Source: an uncultured Neomegalonema sp. (GTDB lineage Bacteria > Pseudomonadota > Alphaproteobacteria > Rhodobacterales > Rhodobacteraceae). From it: 44,445 nucleotides of DNA. How positions within the stretch are numbered: the stretch's first letter is position 1; every line of letters begins with the position of its first letter. Both the position numbers and the translations under genes were made by a program. Below the pieces are notes generated by a model, which was given only the letters and a program-made list of their open reading frames with translations, did no database searches and was not told where the DNA came from. The stretch lies in NCBI GenBank assembly GCA_937958625.1, contig CALGNO010000028.1:1-44445 (forward strand), in the 5' to 3' direction. Of the stretch, positions 31,671-38,984 are shown in pieces.

Positions 31671-31723
31671 GCGCCGTTCCGCCCCCACGGGGCGGCGCGC
31701 TGCGCCACCCCTCGGAACGGCGC
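31671..31723 (-). terminator. Hairpin after the acyl-CoA synthetase gene
   Basis: A perfect 11-base-pair inverted repeat, GCGCCGTTCCG at 31671-31681 and CGGAACGGCGC at 31713-31723, lies 26 bases after the ligase stop. It has a GC-rich nested interior and no strong U-run. It may slow or end transcription before the exported protein gene; alternatively it is an extragenic repeat. Confidence 0.45.
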
Positions 31724-31748
31724 TTTGCGCGTACTGAAATGTCGTCGA

Positions 31749-33722
31749 TCACTGCGCCGCTACCTTCTGCGCGGTCAGCGCGAACACTTCGGCGTCGCGG
31801 ATTTCCAGCGTCGCCTTGATCGACCCTTTGCGACCATCCTCATAGGTGACTTCGGTCTCGATATAGACGTCGTCCGACCCGTCATAGAACGCGGTCAGGA
31901 GGGGCGCGTATTTCTCTTCGATGATGCGGCGGCGCACTTTGCGAGTGCGGGTCATTTCGCCGTCATCGGCGTCGAGTTCCTTGTGCAGCACGAGGAACCG
32001 CCGGATCTGGCAATCGAACAGACGCTCGTCCTCGGCGATACTGCGGTTCACTTCCTCAACGTGCTCCTGAATCGAACCGTAGACCTTCGGATGTGCGGCG
32101 AGTTCCTGATAGCTGGCATAGGCGATATTGTTGCGCTCGGCCCAGTTGCCCACCGCCGTCAGGTCGATATTGATGAAGGCGGTGCAGTAATCACGCTCGT
32201 GACCGAAGACCACGGCCTCCAGAATATCCGGGAAGAACTTGAGTTTGTTCTCGACATATTTCGGCGCGACCATGCTGCCATTGTTCAGCTTGCCGACATC
32301 CTTCGCCCGGTCGATGATGCGCAGGTGGCCGGTGCCCTCCTCGAAAAACCCGGCATCGCCGGTGGCGACCCAGCCTTCCGCATCCTTGGTATCGGCGGTG
32401 GATTCGGGGTTCTTGTAATAGGTCTGGAACGTGCCCGGCGAGCGATAGAACACCTCGCCATTGTCGCCGATTCGGATTTCCACCTCAGGGCTGGGCACGC
32501 CGACGGTATCGGCACGGACCTCGCCATCGGGCTGCTGGGTGATGAAGACGCAGGCTTCGGTCTGGCCGTAGAGCTGTTTGAGGTTGATGCCCAGCGCCCG
32601 ATAGAACTCGAAAATCTCCGGTCCGATCGCCTCGCCAGCGGTATAGCCGACGCGCACTTTAGACAGGCCGAGCGCGTTGAGCAGCGGACCATAGACCAGC
32701 GCCTGCCCGATCCGGTATTTCATCTTATCGCCGCCGGAAACCGGCTTGCCGTCGAGCAGATCGGGGCCGATACGCTTGGCGTGGTCGATGTATTTCTTGA
32801 ACATCGCGCGCTTGGTCTTCGACGCATCCTCCATGCGGATCATGACCGAGGTCAGCAATCCCTCGAAGAAACGCGGCGGGGCGAAGAAGTATGTCGCGCC
32901 GATTTCTTGCAGGTCTTTTTGCATTGTGTCCGGGCTTTCGGGACAGTTGACGCAGAATCCGGCCCACATCGCCTGCGCCATCGAGAACACATAATCGCCG
33001 ACCCAGGCCATCGGGAGATACGCAAGGATGCTCTCCCGCTCGGTCAACTTGTCGAATTCGCAGGTATTGCGGGCGGTAATCAGCACGTTCTCGTTCGACA
33101 GGACCACGCCCTTGGGGCGCCCGGTCGTGCCTGAGGTATAAAGCATGACGGCGGTATCGCCGGGTCCGAGGGCGGCGGCGCGGCGTTCGATCTCGGCCTT
33201 GGACTCGGCCAGCGTCTCGCGGCCCTTGGCCTGTAGATCGCGATAGTTGTGCAGGGTGCTATGGTCGTATTTCCGCAGGCCGCGCGGGTCGAGATAGACG
33301 ATCTGTTCCAGTGCCGGGATGCGGTCTTTGACTTCGAGCAGCTTGTCGACCTGCTCCTGATCCTGCACCACCGCAAAGCGCGCGCCGCAATGGTCGAAGA
33401 CATAGGCCATCTCGTCGGCCACCGCGTCCTGATAAACCGGCACCGGAATCGCGCCGACGACCTGCGCGGCAATCATCGCCCAGTAGAAATAAGGCCGGTT
33501 GCGCCCGGCGATGGCGATGTGGTCCCCCGGCTGCACGCCAATGCCGATAAAGCCGGAGGCGAGCGCGTGGATTTCATCCCGCGCCTCGGACCAGGTCCAG
33601 CTTTGCCAGATACCGAATTCCTTCTCGCGATAGGCGGGACGGTTCGCGAATTTGGTCGCGTTGCGGGCCAGCAACTTAGGAAACGAGTTCAGGTCTTCCG
33701 GCAAGGGCCGTCTATCGGTCAC
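31749..33722 (-). CDS. Long-chain acyl-CoA synthetase (AMP-forming)
   Basis: Activates a carboxylic acid to its CoA thioester via an acyl-adenylate. The 657-residue protein belongs to the long ACSL-like group. The AMP-binding P-loop YTSGTTGRPKG lies at about residues 195-205, with the later YGQTEACVFI motif and the C-terminal EGWVATGDAGFFEEGTGHLRIIDRAKD adenylation signature. The start is GTG at 33722 with a GGGAGG ribosome site; the upstream TTG at 33737 is less likely. It is the first gene of the liv-type locus, which suggests that the imported ligand is an organic acid. Confidence 0.94.
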   Translation of the reverse strand: MTDRRPLPEDLNSFPKLLARNATKFANRPAYREKEFGIWQSWTWSEARDEIHALASGFIGIGVQPGDHIAIAGRNRPYFYWAMIAAQVVGAIPVPVYQDAVADEMAYVFDHCGARFAVVQDQEQVDKLLEVKDRIPALEQIVYLDPRGLRKYDHSTLHNYRDLQAKGRETLAESKAEIERRAAALGPGDTAVMLYTSGTTGRPKGVVLSNENVLITARNTCEFDKLTERESILAYLPMAWVGDYVFSMAQAMWAGFCVNCPESPDTMQKDLQEIGATYFFAPPRFFEGLLTSVMIRMEDASKTKRAMFKKYIDHAKRIGPDLLDGKPVSGGDKMKYRIGQALVYGPLLNALGLSKVRVGYTAGEAIGPEIFEFYRALGINLKQLYGQTEACVFITQQPDGEVRADTVGVPSPEVEIRIGDNGEVFYRSPGTFQTYYKNPESTADTKDAEGWVATGDAGFFEEGTGHLRIIDRAKDVGKLNNGSMVAPKYVENKLKFFPDILEAVVFGHERDYCTAFINIDLTAVGNWAERNNIAYASYQELAAHPKVYGSIQEHVEEVNRSIAEDERLFDCQIRRFLVLHKELDADDGEMTRTRKVRRRIIEEKYAPLLTAFYDGSDDVYIETEVTYEDGRKGSIKATLEIRDAEVFALTAQKVAAQ

Positions 33723-33804
33723 GTCTGATCCTCCCAAGGCCGCCCCGATCTTGCGCCGGTGGCAGTGGGGCTATCTTAAGCCGGGTCGGGGGGGGCGTGT
33801 CACG

Positions 33805-35070
33805 TCAAAACAGCACATGCACCGCCAGTGCCGCACCCGCCGCCACCGCCAGCACCGCCGGAACGCTCCACTTCGCCCCGAGCAGCAGTATTGCACTAAG
33901 CACCGCCAGCACCGCTGCGCGCGGGTCGAGGGTGTCGAGGTCAGGCAGCCAGAGGGTCAGCGGTCCGATTCCCTCCCGCATGACATCGCCGAAAAACACA
34001 TGCAGCGCGAACCACAGCGCCAGATTGGCGATGACACCGACCACTGCCGCCGCAATGGCCCGCAAGGCGCTGCGCAGGCGGGGCTGGGCATTGATCCACT
34101 CCACATACGGCGCGGCGGCGAATATCCACAGAAAGCACGGCGCGAAGGTCGCCCACAGCGCCACCATCGCTCCCGCCATTCCCATCGCCATGCCGCCGCT
34201 ATTGGCCCCGGCGGTAAAGCCGACGAACTCGGTCACCAGAATCAGCGGGCCGGGGGTGGTCTCAGCAAGGCCCAGTCCGTCCATCATCTGGCCCGCCGTC
34301 AGCCAGCCCTCGGCGGTGACGACATCCTGCGCCATATAGGTCAGCGCGGCATACGCCCCGCCGAAACTGACCACCGCGAGTTTGGAAAAGAACCAGCCCA
34401 GCGCGGTCAGCAGATGCCCACCGCCGAGCGCAAGCGCCATCGCGCCCAGCGGCACCAGCCAGACCGCGAGCCACAGAGCCACCGTGCGCAAGGTGTCGCC
34501 GAGGCGCACCGCGACGGGCGCGCCGATCGGTTTTTCTGTGCCGCCGTGCAGCAGGCCATAAAGTGCCGCTGCAATCACGATCAACGGAAACGGCAGGCCC
34601 AGAAAGAAGATGCCGGTGAAGGCCAGCACCGCGACACCGCGATCCGCACCCGTCCCCAGTGCCCGCCCCGCAATCCGCGCGAGCGCCTCGACGACGATGG
34701 CCAGCACCGCTGCCTTGACGCCGAGAAACAGCGCTGCGATCACCAGCACCGAACCATAGGCCGCGTAGATCATCGCCAGCGCCAACACCACCAGCGCCCC
34801 CGGCAGGATAAACGCCAGCCCCGCCGCCAGCCCGCCCCGCACGCCATGCAGCCGCCAGCCGGAATAGGTCGCCAGTTGCATCGCCTCTGGACCCGGCAGC
34901 AACATGCAGAAGCTCAGCGCGTCGAGATACTGGCGCTCCGTCATCCAACCGCGTTCCTCGACAATTTCCCGGTGCATCAGAGCCATCTGCGCCGCCGGTC
35001 CGCCCCACGACAAAAGGCCGATGCGCAGCCACACGCGACAGGCCTCATGAAAGGCCGGCGCGGCGGTCAT
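33805..35070 (-). CDS. chrA: Chromate transporter ChrA (two-domain)
   Basis: A 421-residue CHR-family inner-membrane protein with two homologous CHR domains (residues about 5-190 and 215-410), the long form that exports chromate in characterised bacteria. Both domains show the family's signatures: RIGLLSWGGPAAQMALMHREIVEERGWM and SKLAVVSFGGAYAALTYMAQDVVTAEGWL, each followed by LLPGPEAMQLATYSGW and ETTPGPLILVTEFVGF. About ten helices. It starts six bases after the DUF1467 gene, in the same direction. Confidence 0.93.
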   Translation of the reverse strand: MTAAPAFHEACRVWLRIGLLSWGGPAAQMALMHREIVEERGWMTERQYLDALSFCMLLPGPEAMQLATYSGWRLHGVRGGLAAGLAFILPGALVVLALAMIYAAYGSVLVIAALFLGVKAAVLAIVVEALARIAGRALGTGADRGVAVLAFTGIFFLGLPFPLIVIAAALYGLLHGGTEKPIGAPVAVRLGDTLRTVALWLAVWLVPLGAMALALGGGHLLTALGWFFSKLAVVSFGGAYAALTYMAQDVVTAEGWLTAGQMMDGLGLAETTPGPLILVTEFVGFTAGANSGGMAMGMAGAMVALWATFAPCFLWIFAAAPYVEWINAQPRLRSALRAIAAAVVGVIANLALWFALHVFFGDVMREGIGPLTLWLPDLDTLDPRAAVLAVLSAILLLGAKWSVPAVLAVAAGAALAVHVLF

Positions 35071-35076
35071 CGCCGC

Positions 35077-35349
35077 TTATTCCTCGATGCCGAAGAACTG
35101 GTCCAGCTTGTCCAGCGTGATGATCCGCTCCACGACGATGTACCAGATCGTCGCCGTCACGATGGCCGAAATGATGGTCGCGCCGATGGCTTTCTTGCGA
35201 AAATTCGTCTTGGAGGGCGCGCCGGTCATGGCGCCTTCTGGCACCTCGTCTCCGGCCTCTTCCTGACTGCGCACGCCCACGGGCAGCAAGCAATAGAGCG
35301 CGAGGAACCACGTCACGGAAAAGACGACGAAGGCAGAAACGATATTCAT
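35077..35349 (-). CDS. DUF1467 family membrane protein
   Basis: A 90-residue protein with two transmembrane helices: an N-terminal one (MNIVSAFVVFSVTWFLALYCLLPVG) and a second (AIGATIISAIVTATIWYIVVERII). The linker GVRSQEEAGDEVPEGAMTGAPSK matches the alphaproteobacterial DUF1467 family, which typically sits next to methylmalonyl-CoA epimerase as here. The start at 35349 is preferred to 35388 because the helix begins immediately. Function unknown. Confidence 0.9.
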   Translation of the reverse strand: MNIVSAFVVFSVTWFLALYCLLPVGVRSQEEAGDEVPEGAMTGAPSKTNFRKKAIGATIISAIVTATIWYIVVERIITLDKLDQFFGIEE

Positions 35350-35407
35350 GGCTTGTATTCTCGCATTTTCGAGCCGCCGAACCGGCATCCACCTCGGCTT
35401 GAAATGC

Positions 35408-35812
35408 TCATGCCTGTTCCAGCTCGATCAGGGTGCCGTTGAAATCCTTCGGGTGCAGGAAAAGAACCGGCTTGCCGTGCGCGCCGATCTTCGGTTCCCC
35501 GTTGCCCAGAACCCGCGCGCCTTCGGTGAGCAGATGATCGCGGGCGGCGGTGATGTCGTCCACCTCGTAACAGAGGTGATGAATGCCGCCCGAAGGTGAT
35601 TTTTCCAGAAAACCAAGGATGGGCGAGTCGTCGCCGAGGGGTTCGAGGAACTCGATCTTCGTGTTGGGCAACTCGACGAAAACCACCGTAACCCCATGAT
35701 CCGGCTCCGCCTGCGGCGCGCCCACCTTGGCCCCCAGCGCTCCGCGATACTGGGCCGATGCGGCGGCAAGATCAGGGACGGCAATGGCAACGTGATTGAG
35801 GCGACCGATCAT
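35408..35812 (-). CDS. mce: Methylmalonyl-CoA epimerase
   Basis: Interconverts (R)- and (S)-methylmalonyl-CoA in propionyl-CoA breakdown. The 134 residues form the VOC/glyoxalase fold: IGRLNHVAIAVPDLAAASAQYRGALG with a metal-binding His at residue 7, GGIHHLCYEVDDI with the second His, and the terminal PKDFNGTLIELEQ with the Glu ligand. The ATG at 35812 is preferred to the upstream one at 35872. The mutase is not in this window. Confidence 0.93.
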   Translation of the reverse strand: MIGRLNHVAIAVPDLAAASAQYRGALGAKVGAPQAEPDHGVTVVFVELPNTKIEFLEPLGDDSPILGFLEKSPSGGIHHLCYEVDDITAARDHLLTEGARVLGNGEPKIGAHGKPVLFLHPKDFNGTLIELEQA

Positions 35813-35898
35813 GGGAAATCCTTCATGGAAAGACGATAGTGCCGATTTAGCGTGGCCCGCGCGCGCAGGCAATGCGGCTTAGGGGCAAGGCGCGCTGC

Positions 35899-36002
35899 TA
35901 GAGCGTTTCAGGTTTAAATAGAAACATGTGTATCGAAAGGCGCGTTCGAGCCGAAGGCGAGAGGCAGCGGCTTTCGATTCCGAATAAACCTGAACGTCTC
36001 TA
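35899..36002. repeat. Nested palindromic repeat with GAGCGTTTCAGG-type arms
   Basis: Outer arms TAGAGCGTTTCAGGTTTA (35899-35916) and TAAACCTGAACGTCTCTA (35985-36002) pair imperfectly; inner arms ATCGAAAG (35932-35939) and CTTTCGAT (35971-35978) pair perfectly. The GAGCGTTTCAGG motif occurs in dispersed repeats of several Rhizobiales and other alphaproteobacteria. The last three bases are the stop codon of the gene ending at 36000. Confidence 0.75.
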
Positions 36003-36290
36003 GGCGTTGTCCTGGCGCATCGCCTTGCGCCGTCTCCCGGTGCGCCCGCGCGCTGGGGCAGCGCCCCTCGCTGCCTGTTCAAGCAGCGCAATCATCGGGT
36101 GATCCGCCGTCGCCTCGGTGCGATAGATAGCGGCCAGCGCCGCCGCCGAAGCCGCTGCGCGCTCCGGTTCTTTCAACCCGAACGCCCAGTCAAAAAAGAT
36201 CGAGCGATGCTCCTCGACGGTCAGACCCTCCATGGCCAGCGCATCGCCGATCAGGTTCCGGGGGTCGTAAATCTTGGCGTCTTCGGTCAT
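36000..36290 (-). CDS. Small conserved-looking protein of unknown function
   Basis: A 96-residue acidic-then-basic protein, with DPRNLIGDALAMEGLTVEEHRSIFFDWAFGL in its N-terminal half and a basic tail GRTGRRRKAMRQDNA. The N-terminal block looks like a conserved alphaproteobacterial small protein but no function is known to me. The TAG stop at 36000-36002 lies within a palindromic repeat arm, so the repeat may have truncated or replaced the native C-terminus. It is on the same strand as trcR, 73 bases away. Confidence 0.7.
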   Translation of the reverse strand: MTEDAKIYDPRNLIGDALAMEGLTVEEHRSIFFDWAFGLKEPERAAASAAALAAIYRTEATADHPMIALLEQAARGAAPARGRTGRRRKAMRQDNA

Positions 36291-36363
36291 CGGTGCAGTT
36301 CACCGTATTCGTGGCGGCGCGCAACCGGATTTGCGACCGATTGCGCGCCACTGCCGCCAAGAC

Positions 36364-37041
36364 TCAGCGGGTTTCGTCTTCTTCGACTTCGCCCTTGGGC
36401 AGATTGAACAGCTCATCCGCTGTCATTTCCTTCGGCGCTTCGGCCTCCGGCTCGGGCGCGGCGAGGGATTCTTCGGTGGTCAGCAGCGCGCCTTCGACGG
36501 GCGCGGCGGTCTCGGTAATGCCCGCTTTCTTGGCGGCTTTCTTTACCGCCTCATCAAGTTCCATCTGGCGACACATGCCGAGTGCAACCGGGTCGATGGG
36601 TTGAATCTGCGAGATATTCCAGTGGGTACGCTCGCGGATCGATTGAATCGTCGGCTTGGTGGTGCCGACCAGCTTACTGATCTGGGCATCGCTGAGTTCG
36701 GGGTGGTTACGCACCAGCCATGCAATGGCCGCAGGGCGCTCCTGCCGTTTCGACAAGGGCGTATAGCGCGGGGCCTTGCGCTTTTGCGGCGGCAGGGCCT
36801 TGCGCTCGACGAGGCGCAGGCGCTTTTTCGGGTCAGCTTCACATTCTTCGATGCTGCCCCGGGTCAGCTCGCCCGCCGCAACCGGGTCACGGCCCTTCAT
36901 GCCCTGGGCGACCTCGCCATCGGCGATGCCGGACACTTCCAGCGGGTGCAGGCCGACGAAGGCGGCAATCTGGTCGAAGGTCAGCGACGTGTTATCAACG
37001 AGCCAGACGGCGACGGCTTTGGGCATCAAGGGTTGCGACAT
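36364..37041 (-). CDS. trcR: Cell cycle transcriptional regulator TrcR (DUF1013)
   Basis: A 225-residue alphaproteobacterial regulator of the DUF1013 family, known in Caulobacter as TrcR. The signatures are the opening MPKAVAVWLVDNTSLTFDQIAAFVGLHPLEVSGIADGEVAQGMKGRDP and the second helix-turn-helix AIAWLVRNHPELSDAQISKLVGTTKPTIQSIRERTHWN. The C-terminus is a less conserved acidic tail. The start at 37041 (MSQPLMPKAV) is favoured; the frame continues to 37251 without support. It is divergent from the RNase T2 gene. Confidence 0.93.
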   Translation of the reverse strand: MSQPLMPKAVAVWLVDNTSLTFDQIAAFVGLHPLEVSGIADGEVAQGMKGRDPVAAGELTRGSIEECEADPKKRLRLVERKALPPQKRKAPRYTPLSKRQERPAAIAWLVRNHPELSDAQISKLVGTTKPTIQSIRERTHWNISQIQPIDPVALGMCRQMELDEAVKKAAKKAGITETAAPVEGALLTTEESLAAPEPEAEAPKEMTADELFNLPKGEVEEDETR

Positions 37042-37177
37042 CGGATCACTCTTCGTTAGGACAGGGCGAGACGGGCGCGCTTCGCGGAAGCGCGTCCACC
37101 GGGGCCTGAAATTTCCGGGAACTGGATGTGATATAAGATGAAACGAGGGGTTTTGCCAAGCCCCGTCAGGAGACGCC

Positions 37178-37918
37178 ATGAATCGCAATACCACCCTCGG
37201 CGGCATTGCCGCGCTGGTCATCGGCGCGGTCGTCGCGTGGCAGAACGGCACCCTCGATCAATTCATCGGCCAGCAACTGGGCGGCGGCGGCGAGGTCTCT
37301 TCGCGAGACACCCAGCGGAGCAGTGGCGGCGGGTCGGATCGCGCGGCCTCGACCCAGGGCGATTTCGATTACTACGTCCTCGCCATGTCCTGGTCCCCGA
37401 GCTTTTGCGAGGATGATACGCGCAATTCTGACCAGTGCAGCGGGCGACGGCCCTATGGCTTTGTCGCCCACGGTCTCTGGCCACAATTTGAAGAAGGCTG
37501 GCCGGAGAACTGCGATGTCCGCGCGCGGGTGCCCGATCAGACGGTGGATGAAATGCTGCCGATCATGCCCGCCAAGGGGCTGATCTTTCACCAGTGGAAA
37601 AAGCACGGCACGTGTTCAGGATTACAGCCGCGCGCCTATTTCGACGAGGTTCAGCAAGCCTTCGGAGCGGTGAAAATCCCGGCGACGTTCGATGGCCTGT
37701 CGCGCACGATCAACGTCAAGCCGCGCGTGATCGAGGAAGCGTTCATGGAGGTCAATCCGGGGCTGAACGACCGCATGATCTCGATCTCCTGCAACAAAAA
37801 GCGCCTGCGCGAAGTGCGGGTCTGTTTCGACAAAGACCTGAACTTCCGCCAATGCGGAAAGGATGTGCAGCGGGAATGCCGGGATAACGCGATCCGGATG
37901 CCCCCCGTGCGGGGCTAA
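37178..37918 (+). CDS. RNase T2 family ribonuclease, exported
   Basis: A 246-residue secreted or periplasmic endoribonuclease that cleaves single-stranded RNA. The N-terminal hydrophobic stretch (IAALVIGAVVAW, residues 10-21) is a signal or anchor; a Gly/Ser-rich linker follows to residue 60. The catalytic CAS I motif FVAHGLWPQ contains His98, and CAS II is FHQWKKHGTCSG with His138, Lys142 and His143. In classical RNase T2 enzymes a Glu follows the first CAS II His; here it is Gln139. Eight or so cysteines suit disulfides. Confidence 0.92.
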   Translation: MNRNTTLGGIAALVIGAVVAWQNGTLDQFIGQQLGGGGEVSSRDTQRSSGGGSDRAASTQGDFDYYVLAMSWSPSFCEDDTRNSDQCSGRRPYGFVAHGLWPQFEEGWPENCDVRARVPDQTVDEMLPIMPAKGLIFHQWKKHGTCSGLQPRAYFDEVQQAFGAVKIPATFDGLSRTINVKPRVIEEAFMEVNPGLNDRMISISCNKKRLREVRVCFDKDLNFRQCGKDVQRECRDNAIRMPPVRG

Positions 37919-37949
37919 GGACCGGTTTGTGCTGCAATTCGGCCAAGTA

Positions 37950-37973
37950 GACCGCCTCAAGGATTTGGCGGTC
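37950..37973. terminator. Hairpin between convergent RNase T2 and LysR genes
   Basis: GACCGCC (37950-37956) and GGCGGTC (37967-37973) form a perfect seven-base-pair stem around a 10-base loop. The LysR stop codon (minus strand) is the first part of the loop. A CCCCTCTTCCC tract follows on the plus strand, so it could end the RNase T2 transcript. A weak call without a U-run. Confidence 0.35.
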
Positions 37974-38883
37974 TCCCCTCTTCCCAGGGTGGATACGGTT
38001 CGAACTGATCCTTCAAATGATCGACAAAGGCCCTGATCTTGGGAGAGAGAAGAATTCCCGATTGATACGCAACGAATAGCGGGACGGGATCGGACGACCG
38101 ATAATCTGCGAGAACTTCTTCGAGCGCGCCTGCTTCGATATGCGGTGCCACGATGAAATTCGCCAGTCGCGCGATGCCGAGGCCCGCCGTTGCCGCTTGC
38201 AGGATCGTTTCCGCGCCTGTCGCCGCAAACCGCCCCGTGACATGCGCCGTTACCGCCCGACCTTGGCGCGTTCTGAAGCGCCATTTTTGCAGGTGCGGCG
38301 CGGTTGCGAAGGCCAGGCAGTCGTGATGCTTCAAGTCCTCCGGTGTCGATGGCCGTCCGTTTCGTTCGAGATAATCCGGCGACGCGACCACCAGCCGGTG
38401 AAAGCCGCACAGGCGGCGGATGACATGGCTTGAATCCTTCAGCGCGCCGGTCACAAGCGCGACATCGACGCCCTCCGAAATCAGATCTACAGGCCGATCC
38501 GTCTCGATCAACTCGACCGATACGCGGAGGTGTGCGTTCAGGAATGATGTGATGATCGACGGCATCCATCGTTCTGCCAACGCCACGACGCAACTGACCC
38601 GCAACGTACCCGTCGGAGCCGCCTCGCGACCCGAAATATCGGACTCCGCCGCCTCGAAATCATCGAGCAGGCTGCGCCCGTGGGCATAGAACCGCTCGCC
38701 CGCTTCGGTCAGGCTGAGCCGCCGTGTCGTGCGCTGCAGGAGACGCGCGCCGAGCCGGTCTTCGAGGCCAGCGACAATGCGGCTGATCCCCGAGGGCGCG
38801 ATGCCGAGACTGCGCGCCGCCGCCGCAAAGCTCTTTTGCTCCACGACCGTGATAAAGGCGTTGAGTTCCGTCCATTTATCCAT
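37957..38883 (-). CDS. LysR family transcriptional regulator, divergent to DHDPS-like gene
   Basis: A 308-residue LysR-type regulator, with an N-terminal winged helix (MDKWTELNAFITVVEQKSFAAAARSLGIAPSGISRIVAGLEDRLG, residues 1-58) and a C-terminal effector domain. It is divergent from the DHDPS-like gene 101 bases away, and the region between holds two palindromes, the classic arrangement for a LysR regulator that controls its neighbour. The ligand is presumably the DHDPS-like enzyme's substrate or a relative. It belongs to the CrgA/AaeR-like group with the LysR at 21683-22585. Confidence 0.93.
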   Translation of the reverse strand: MDKWTELNAFITVVEQKSFAAAARSLGIAPSGISRIVAGLEDRLGARLLQRTTRRLSLTEAGERFYAHGRSLLDDFEAAESDISGREAAPTGTLRVSCVVALAERWMPSIITSFLNAHLRVSVELIETDRPVDLISEGVDVALVTGALKDSSHVIRRLCGFHRLVVASPDYLERNGRPSTPEDLKHHDCLAFATAPHLQKWRFRTRQGRAVTAHVTGRFAATGAETILQAATAGLGIARLANFIVAPHIEAGALEEVLADYRSSDPVPLFVAYQSGILLSPKIRAFVDHLKDQFEPYPPWEEGRPPNP

Positions 38884-38888
38884 ATCAT

Positions 38889-38936
38889 TATTGCATATAT
38901 CAGAAGAGTGCTATGCAATATAGATGCATTAATGCA
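38889..38936. promoter_or_regulatory. Two palindromes in LysR/DHDPS-like divergent promoter
   Basis: A perfect nine-base inverted repeat TATTGCATA (38889-38897) and TATGCAATA (38912-38920) with a 14-base spacer, followed by a perfect 12-base palindrome TGCATTAATGCA (38925-38936). They share TGCAT half-sites. They lie 6-53 bases before the LysR start and about 50 bases before the DHDPS-like start. These are likely LysR binding sites. Confidence 0.65.
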
Positions 38937-38951
38937 GCGGGTGAACTTTGG

Positions 38952-38957
38952 TATAAC
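38952..38957 (+). promoter_or_regulatory. Probable -10 box of the DHDPS-like gene
   Basis: TATAAC in GGTATAACGCG, about 30 bases before the ATG. The expected -35 position (around 38929) falls inside the 12-base palindrome and reads TTAATG, a weak match, which fits an activator-dependent promoter. Confidence 0.45.
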
Positions 38958-38984
38958 GCGCCCATCATCTGAAAGGACCGCGCC

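Noticed and set aside
31557-33134. Plus-strand open frame of 525 codons opposite the acyl-CoA synthetase gene
   Set aside because: Antisense shadow of a gene with clear adenylation motifs; no ribosome site or domain.
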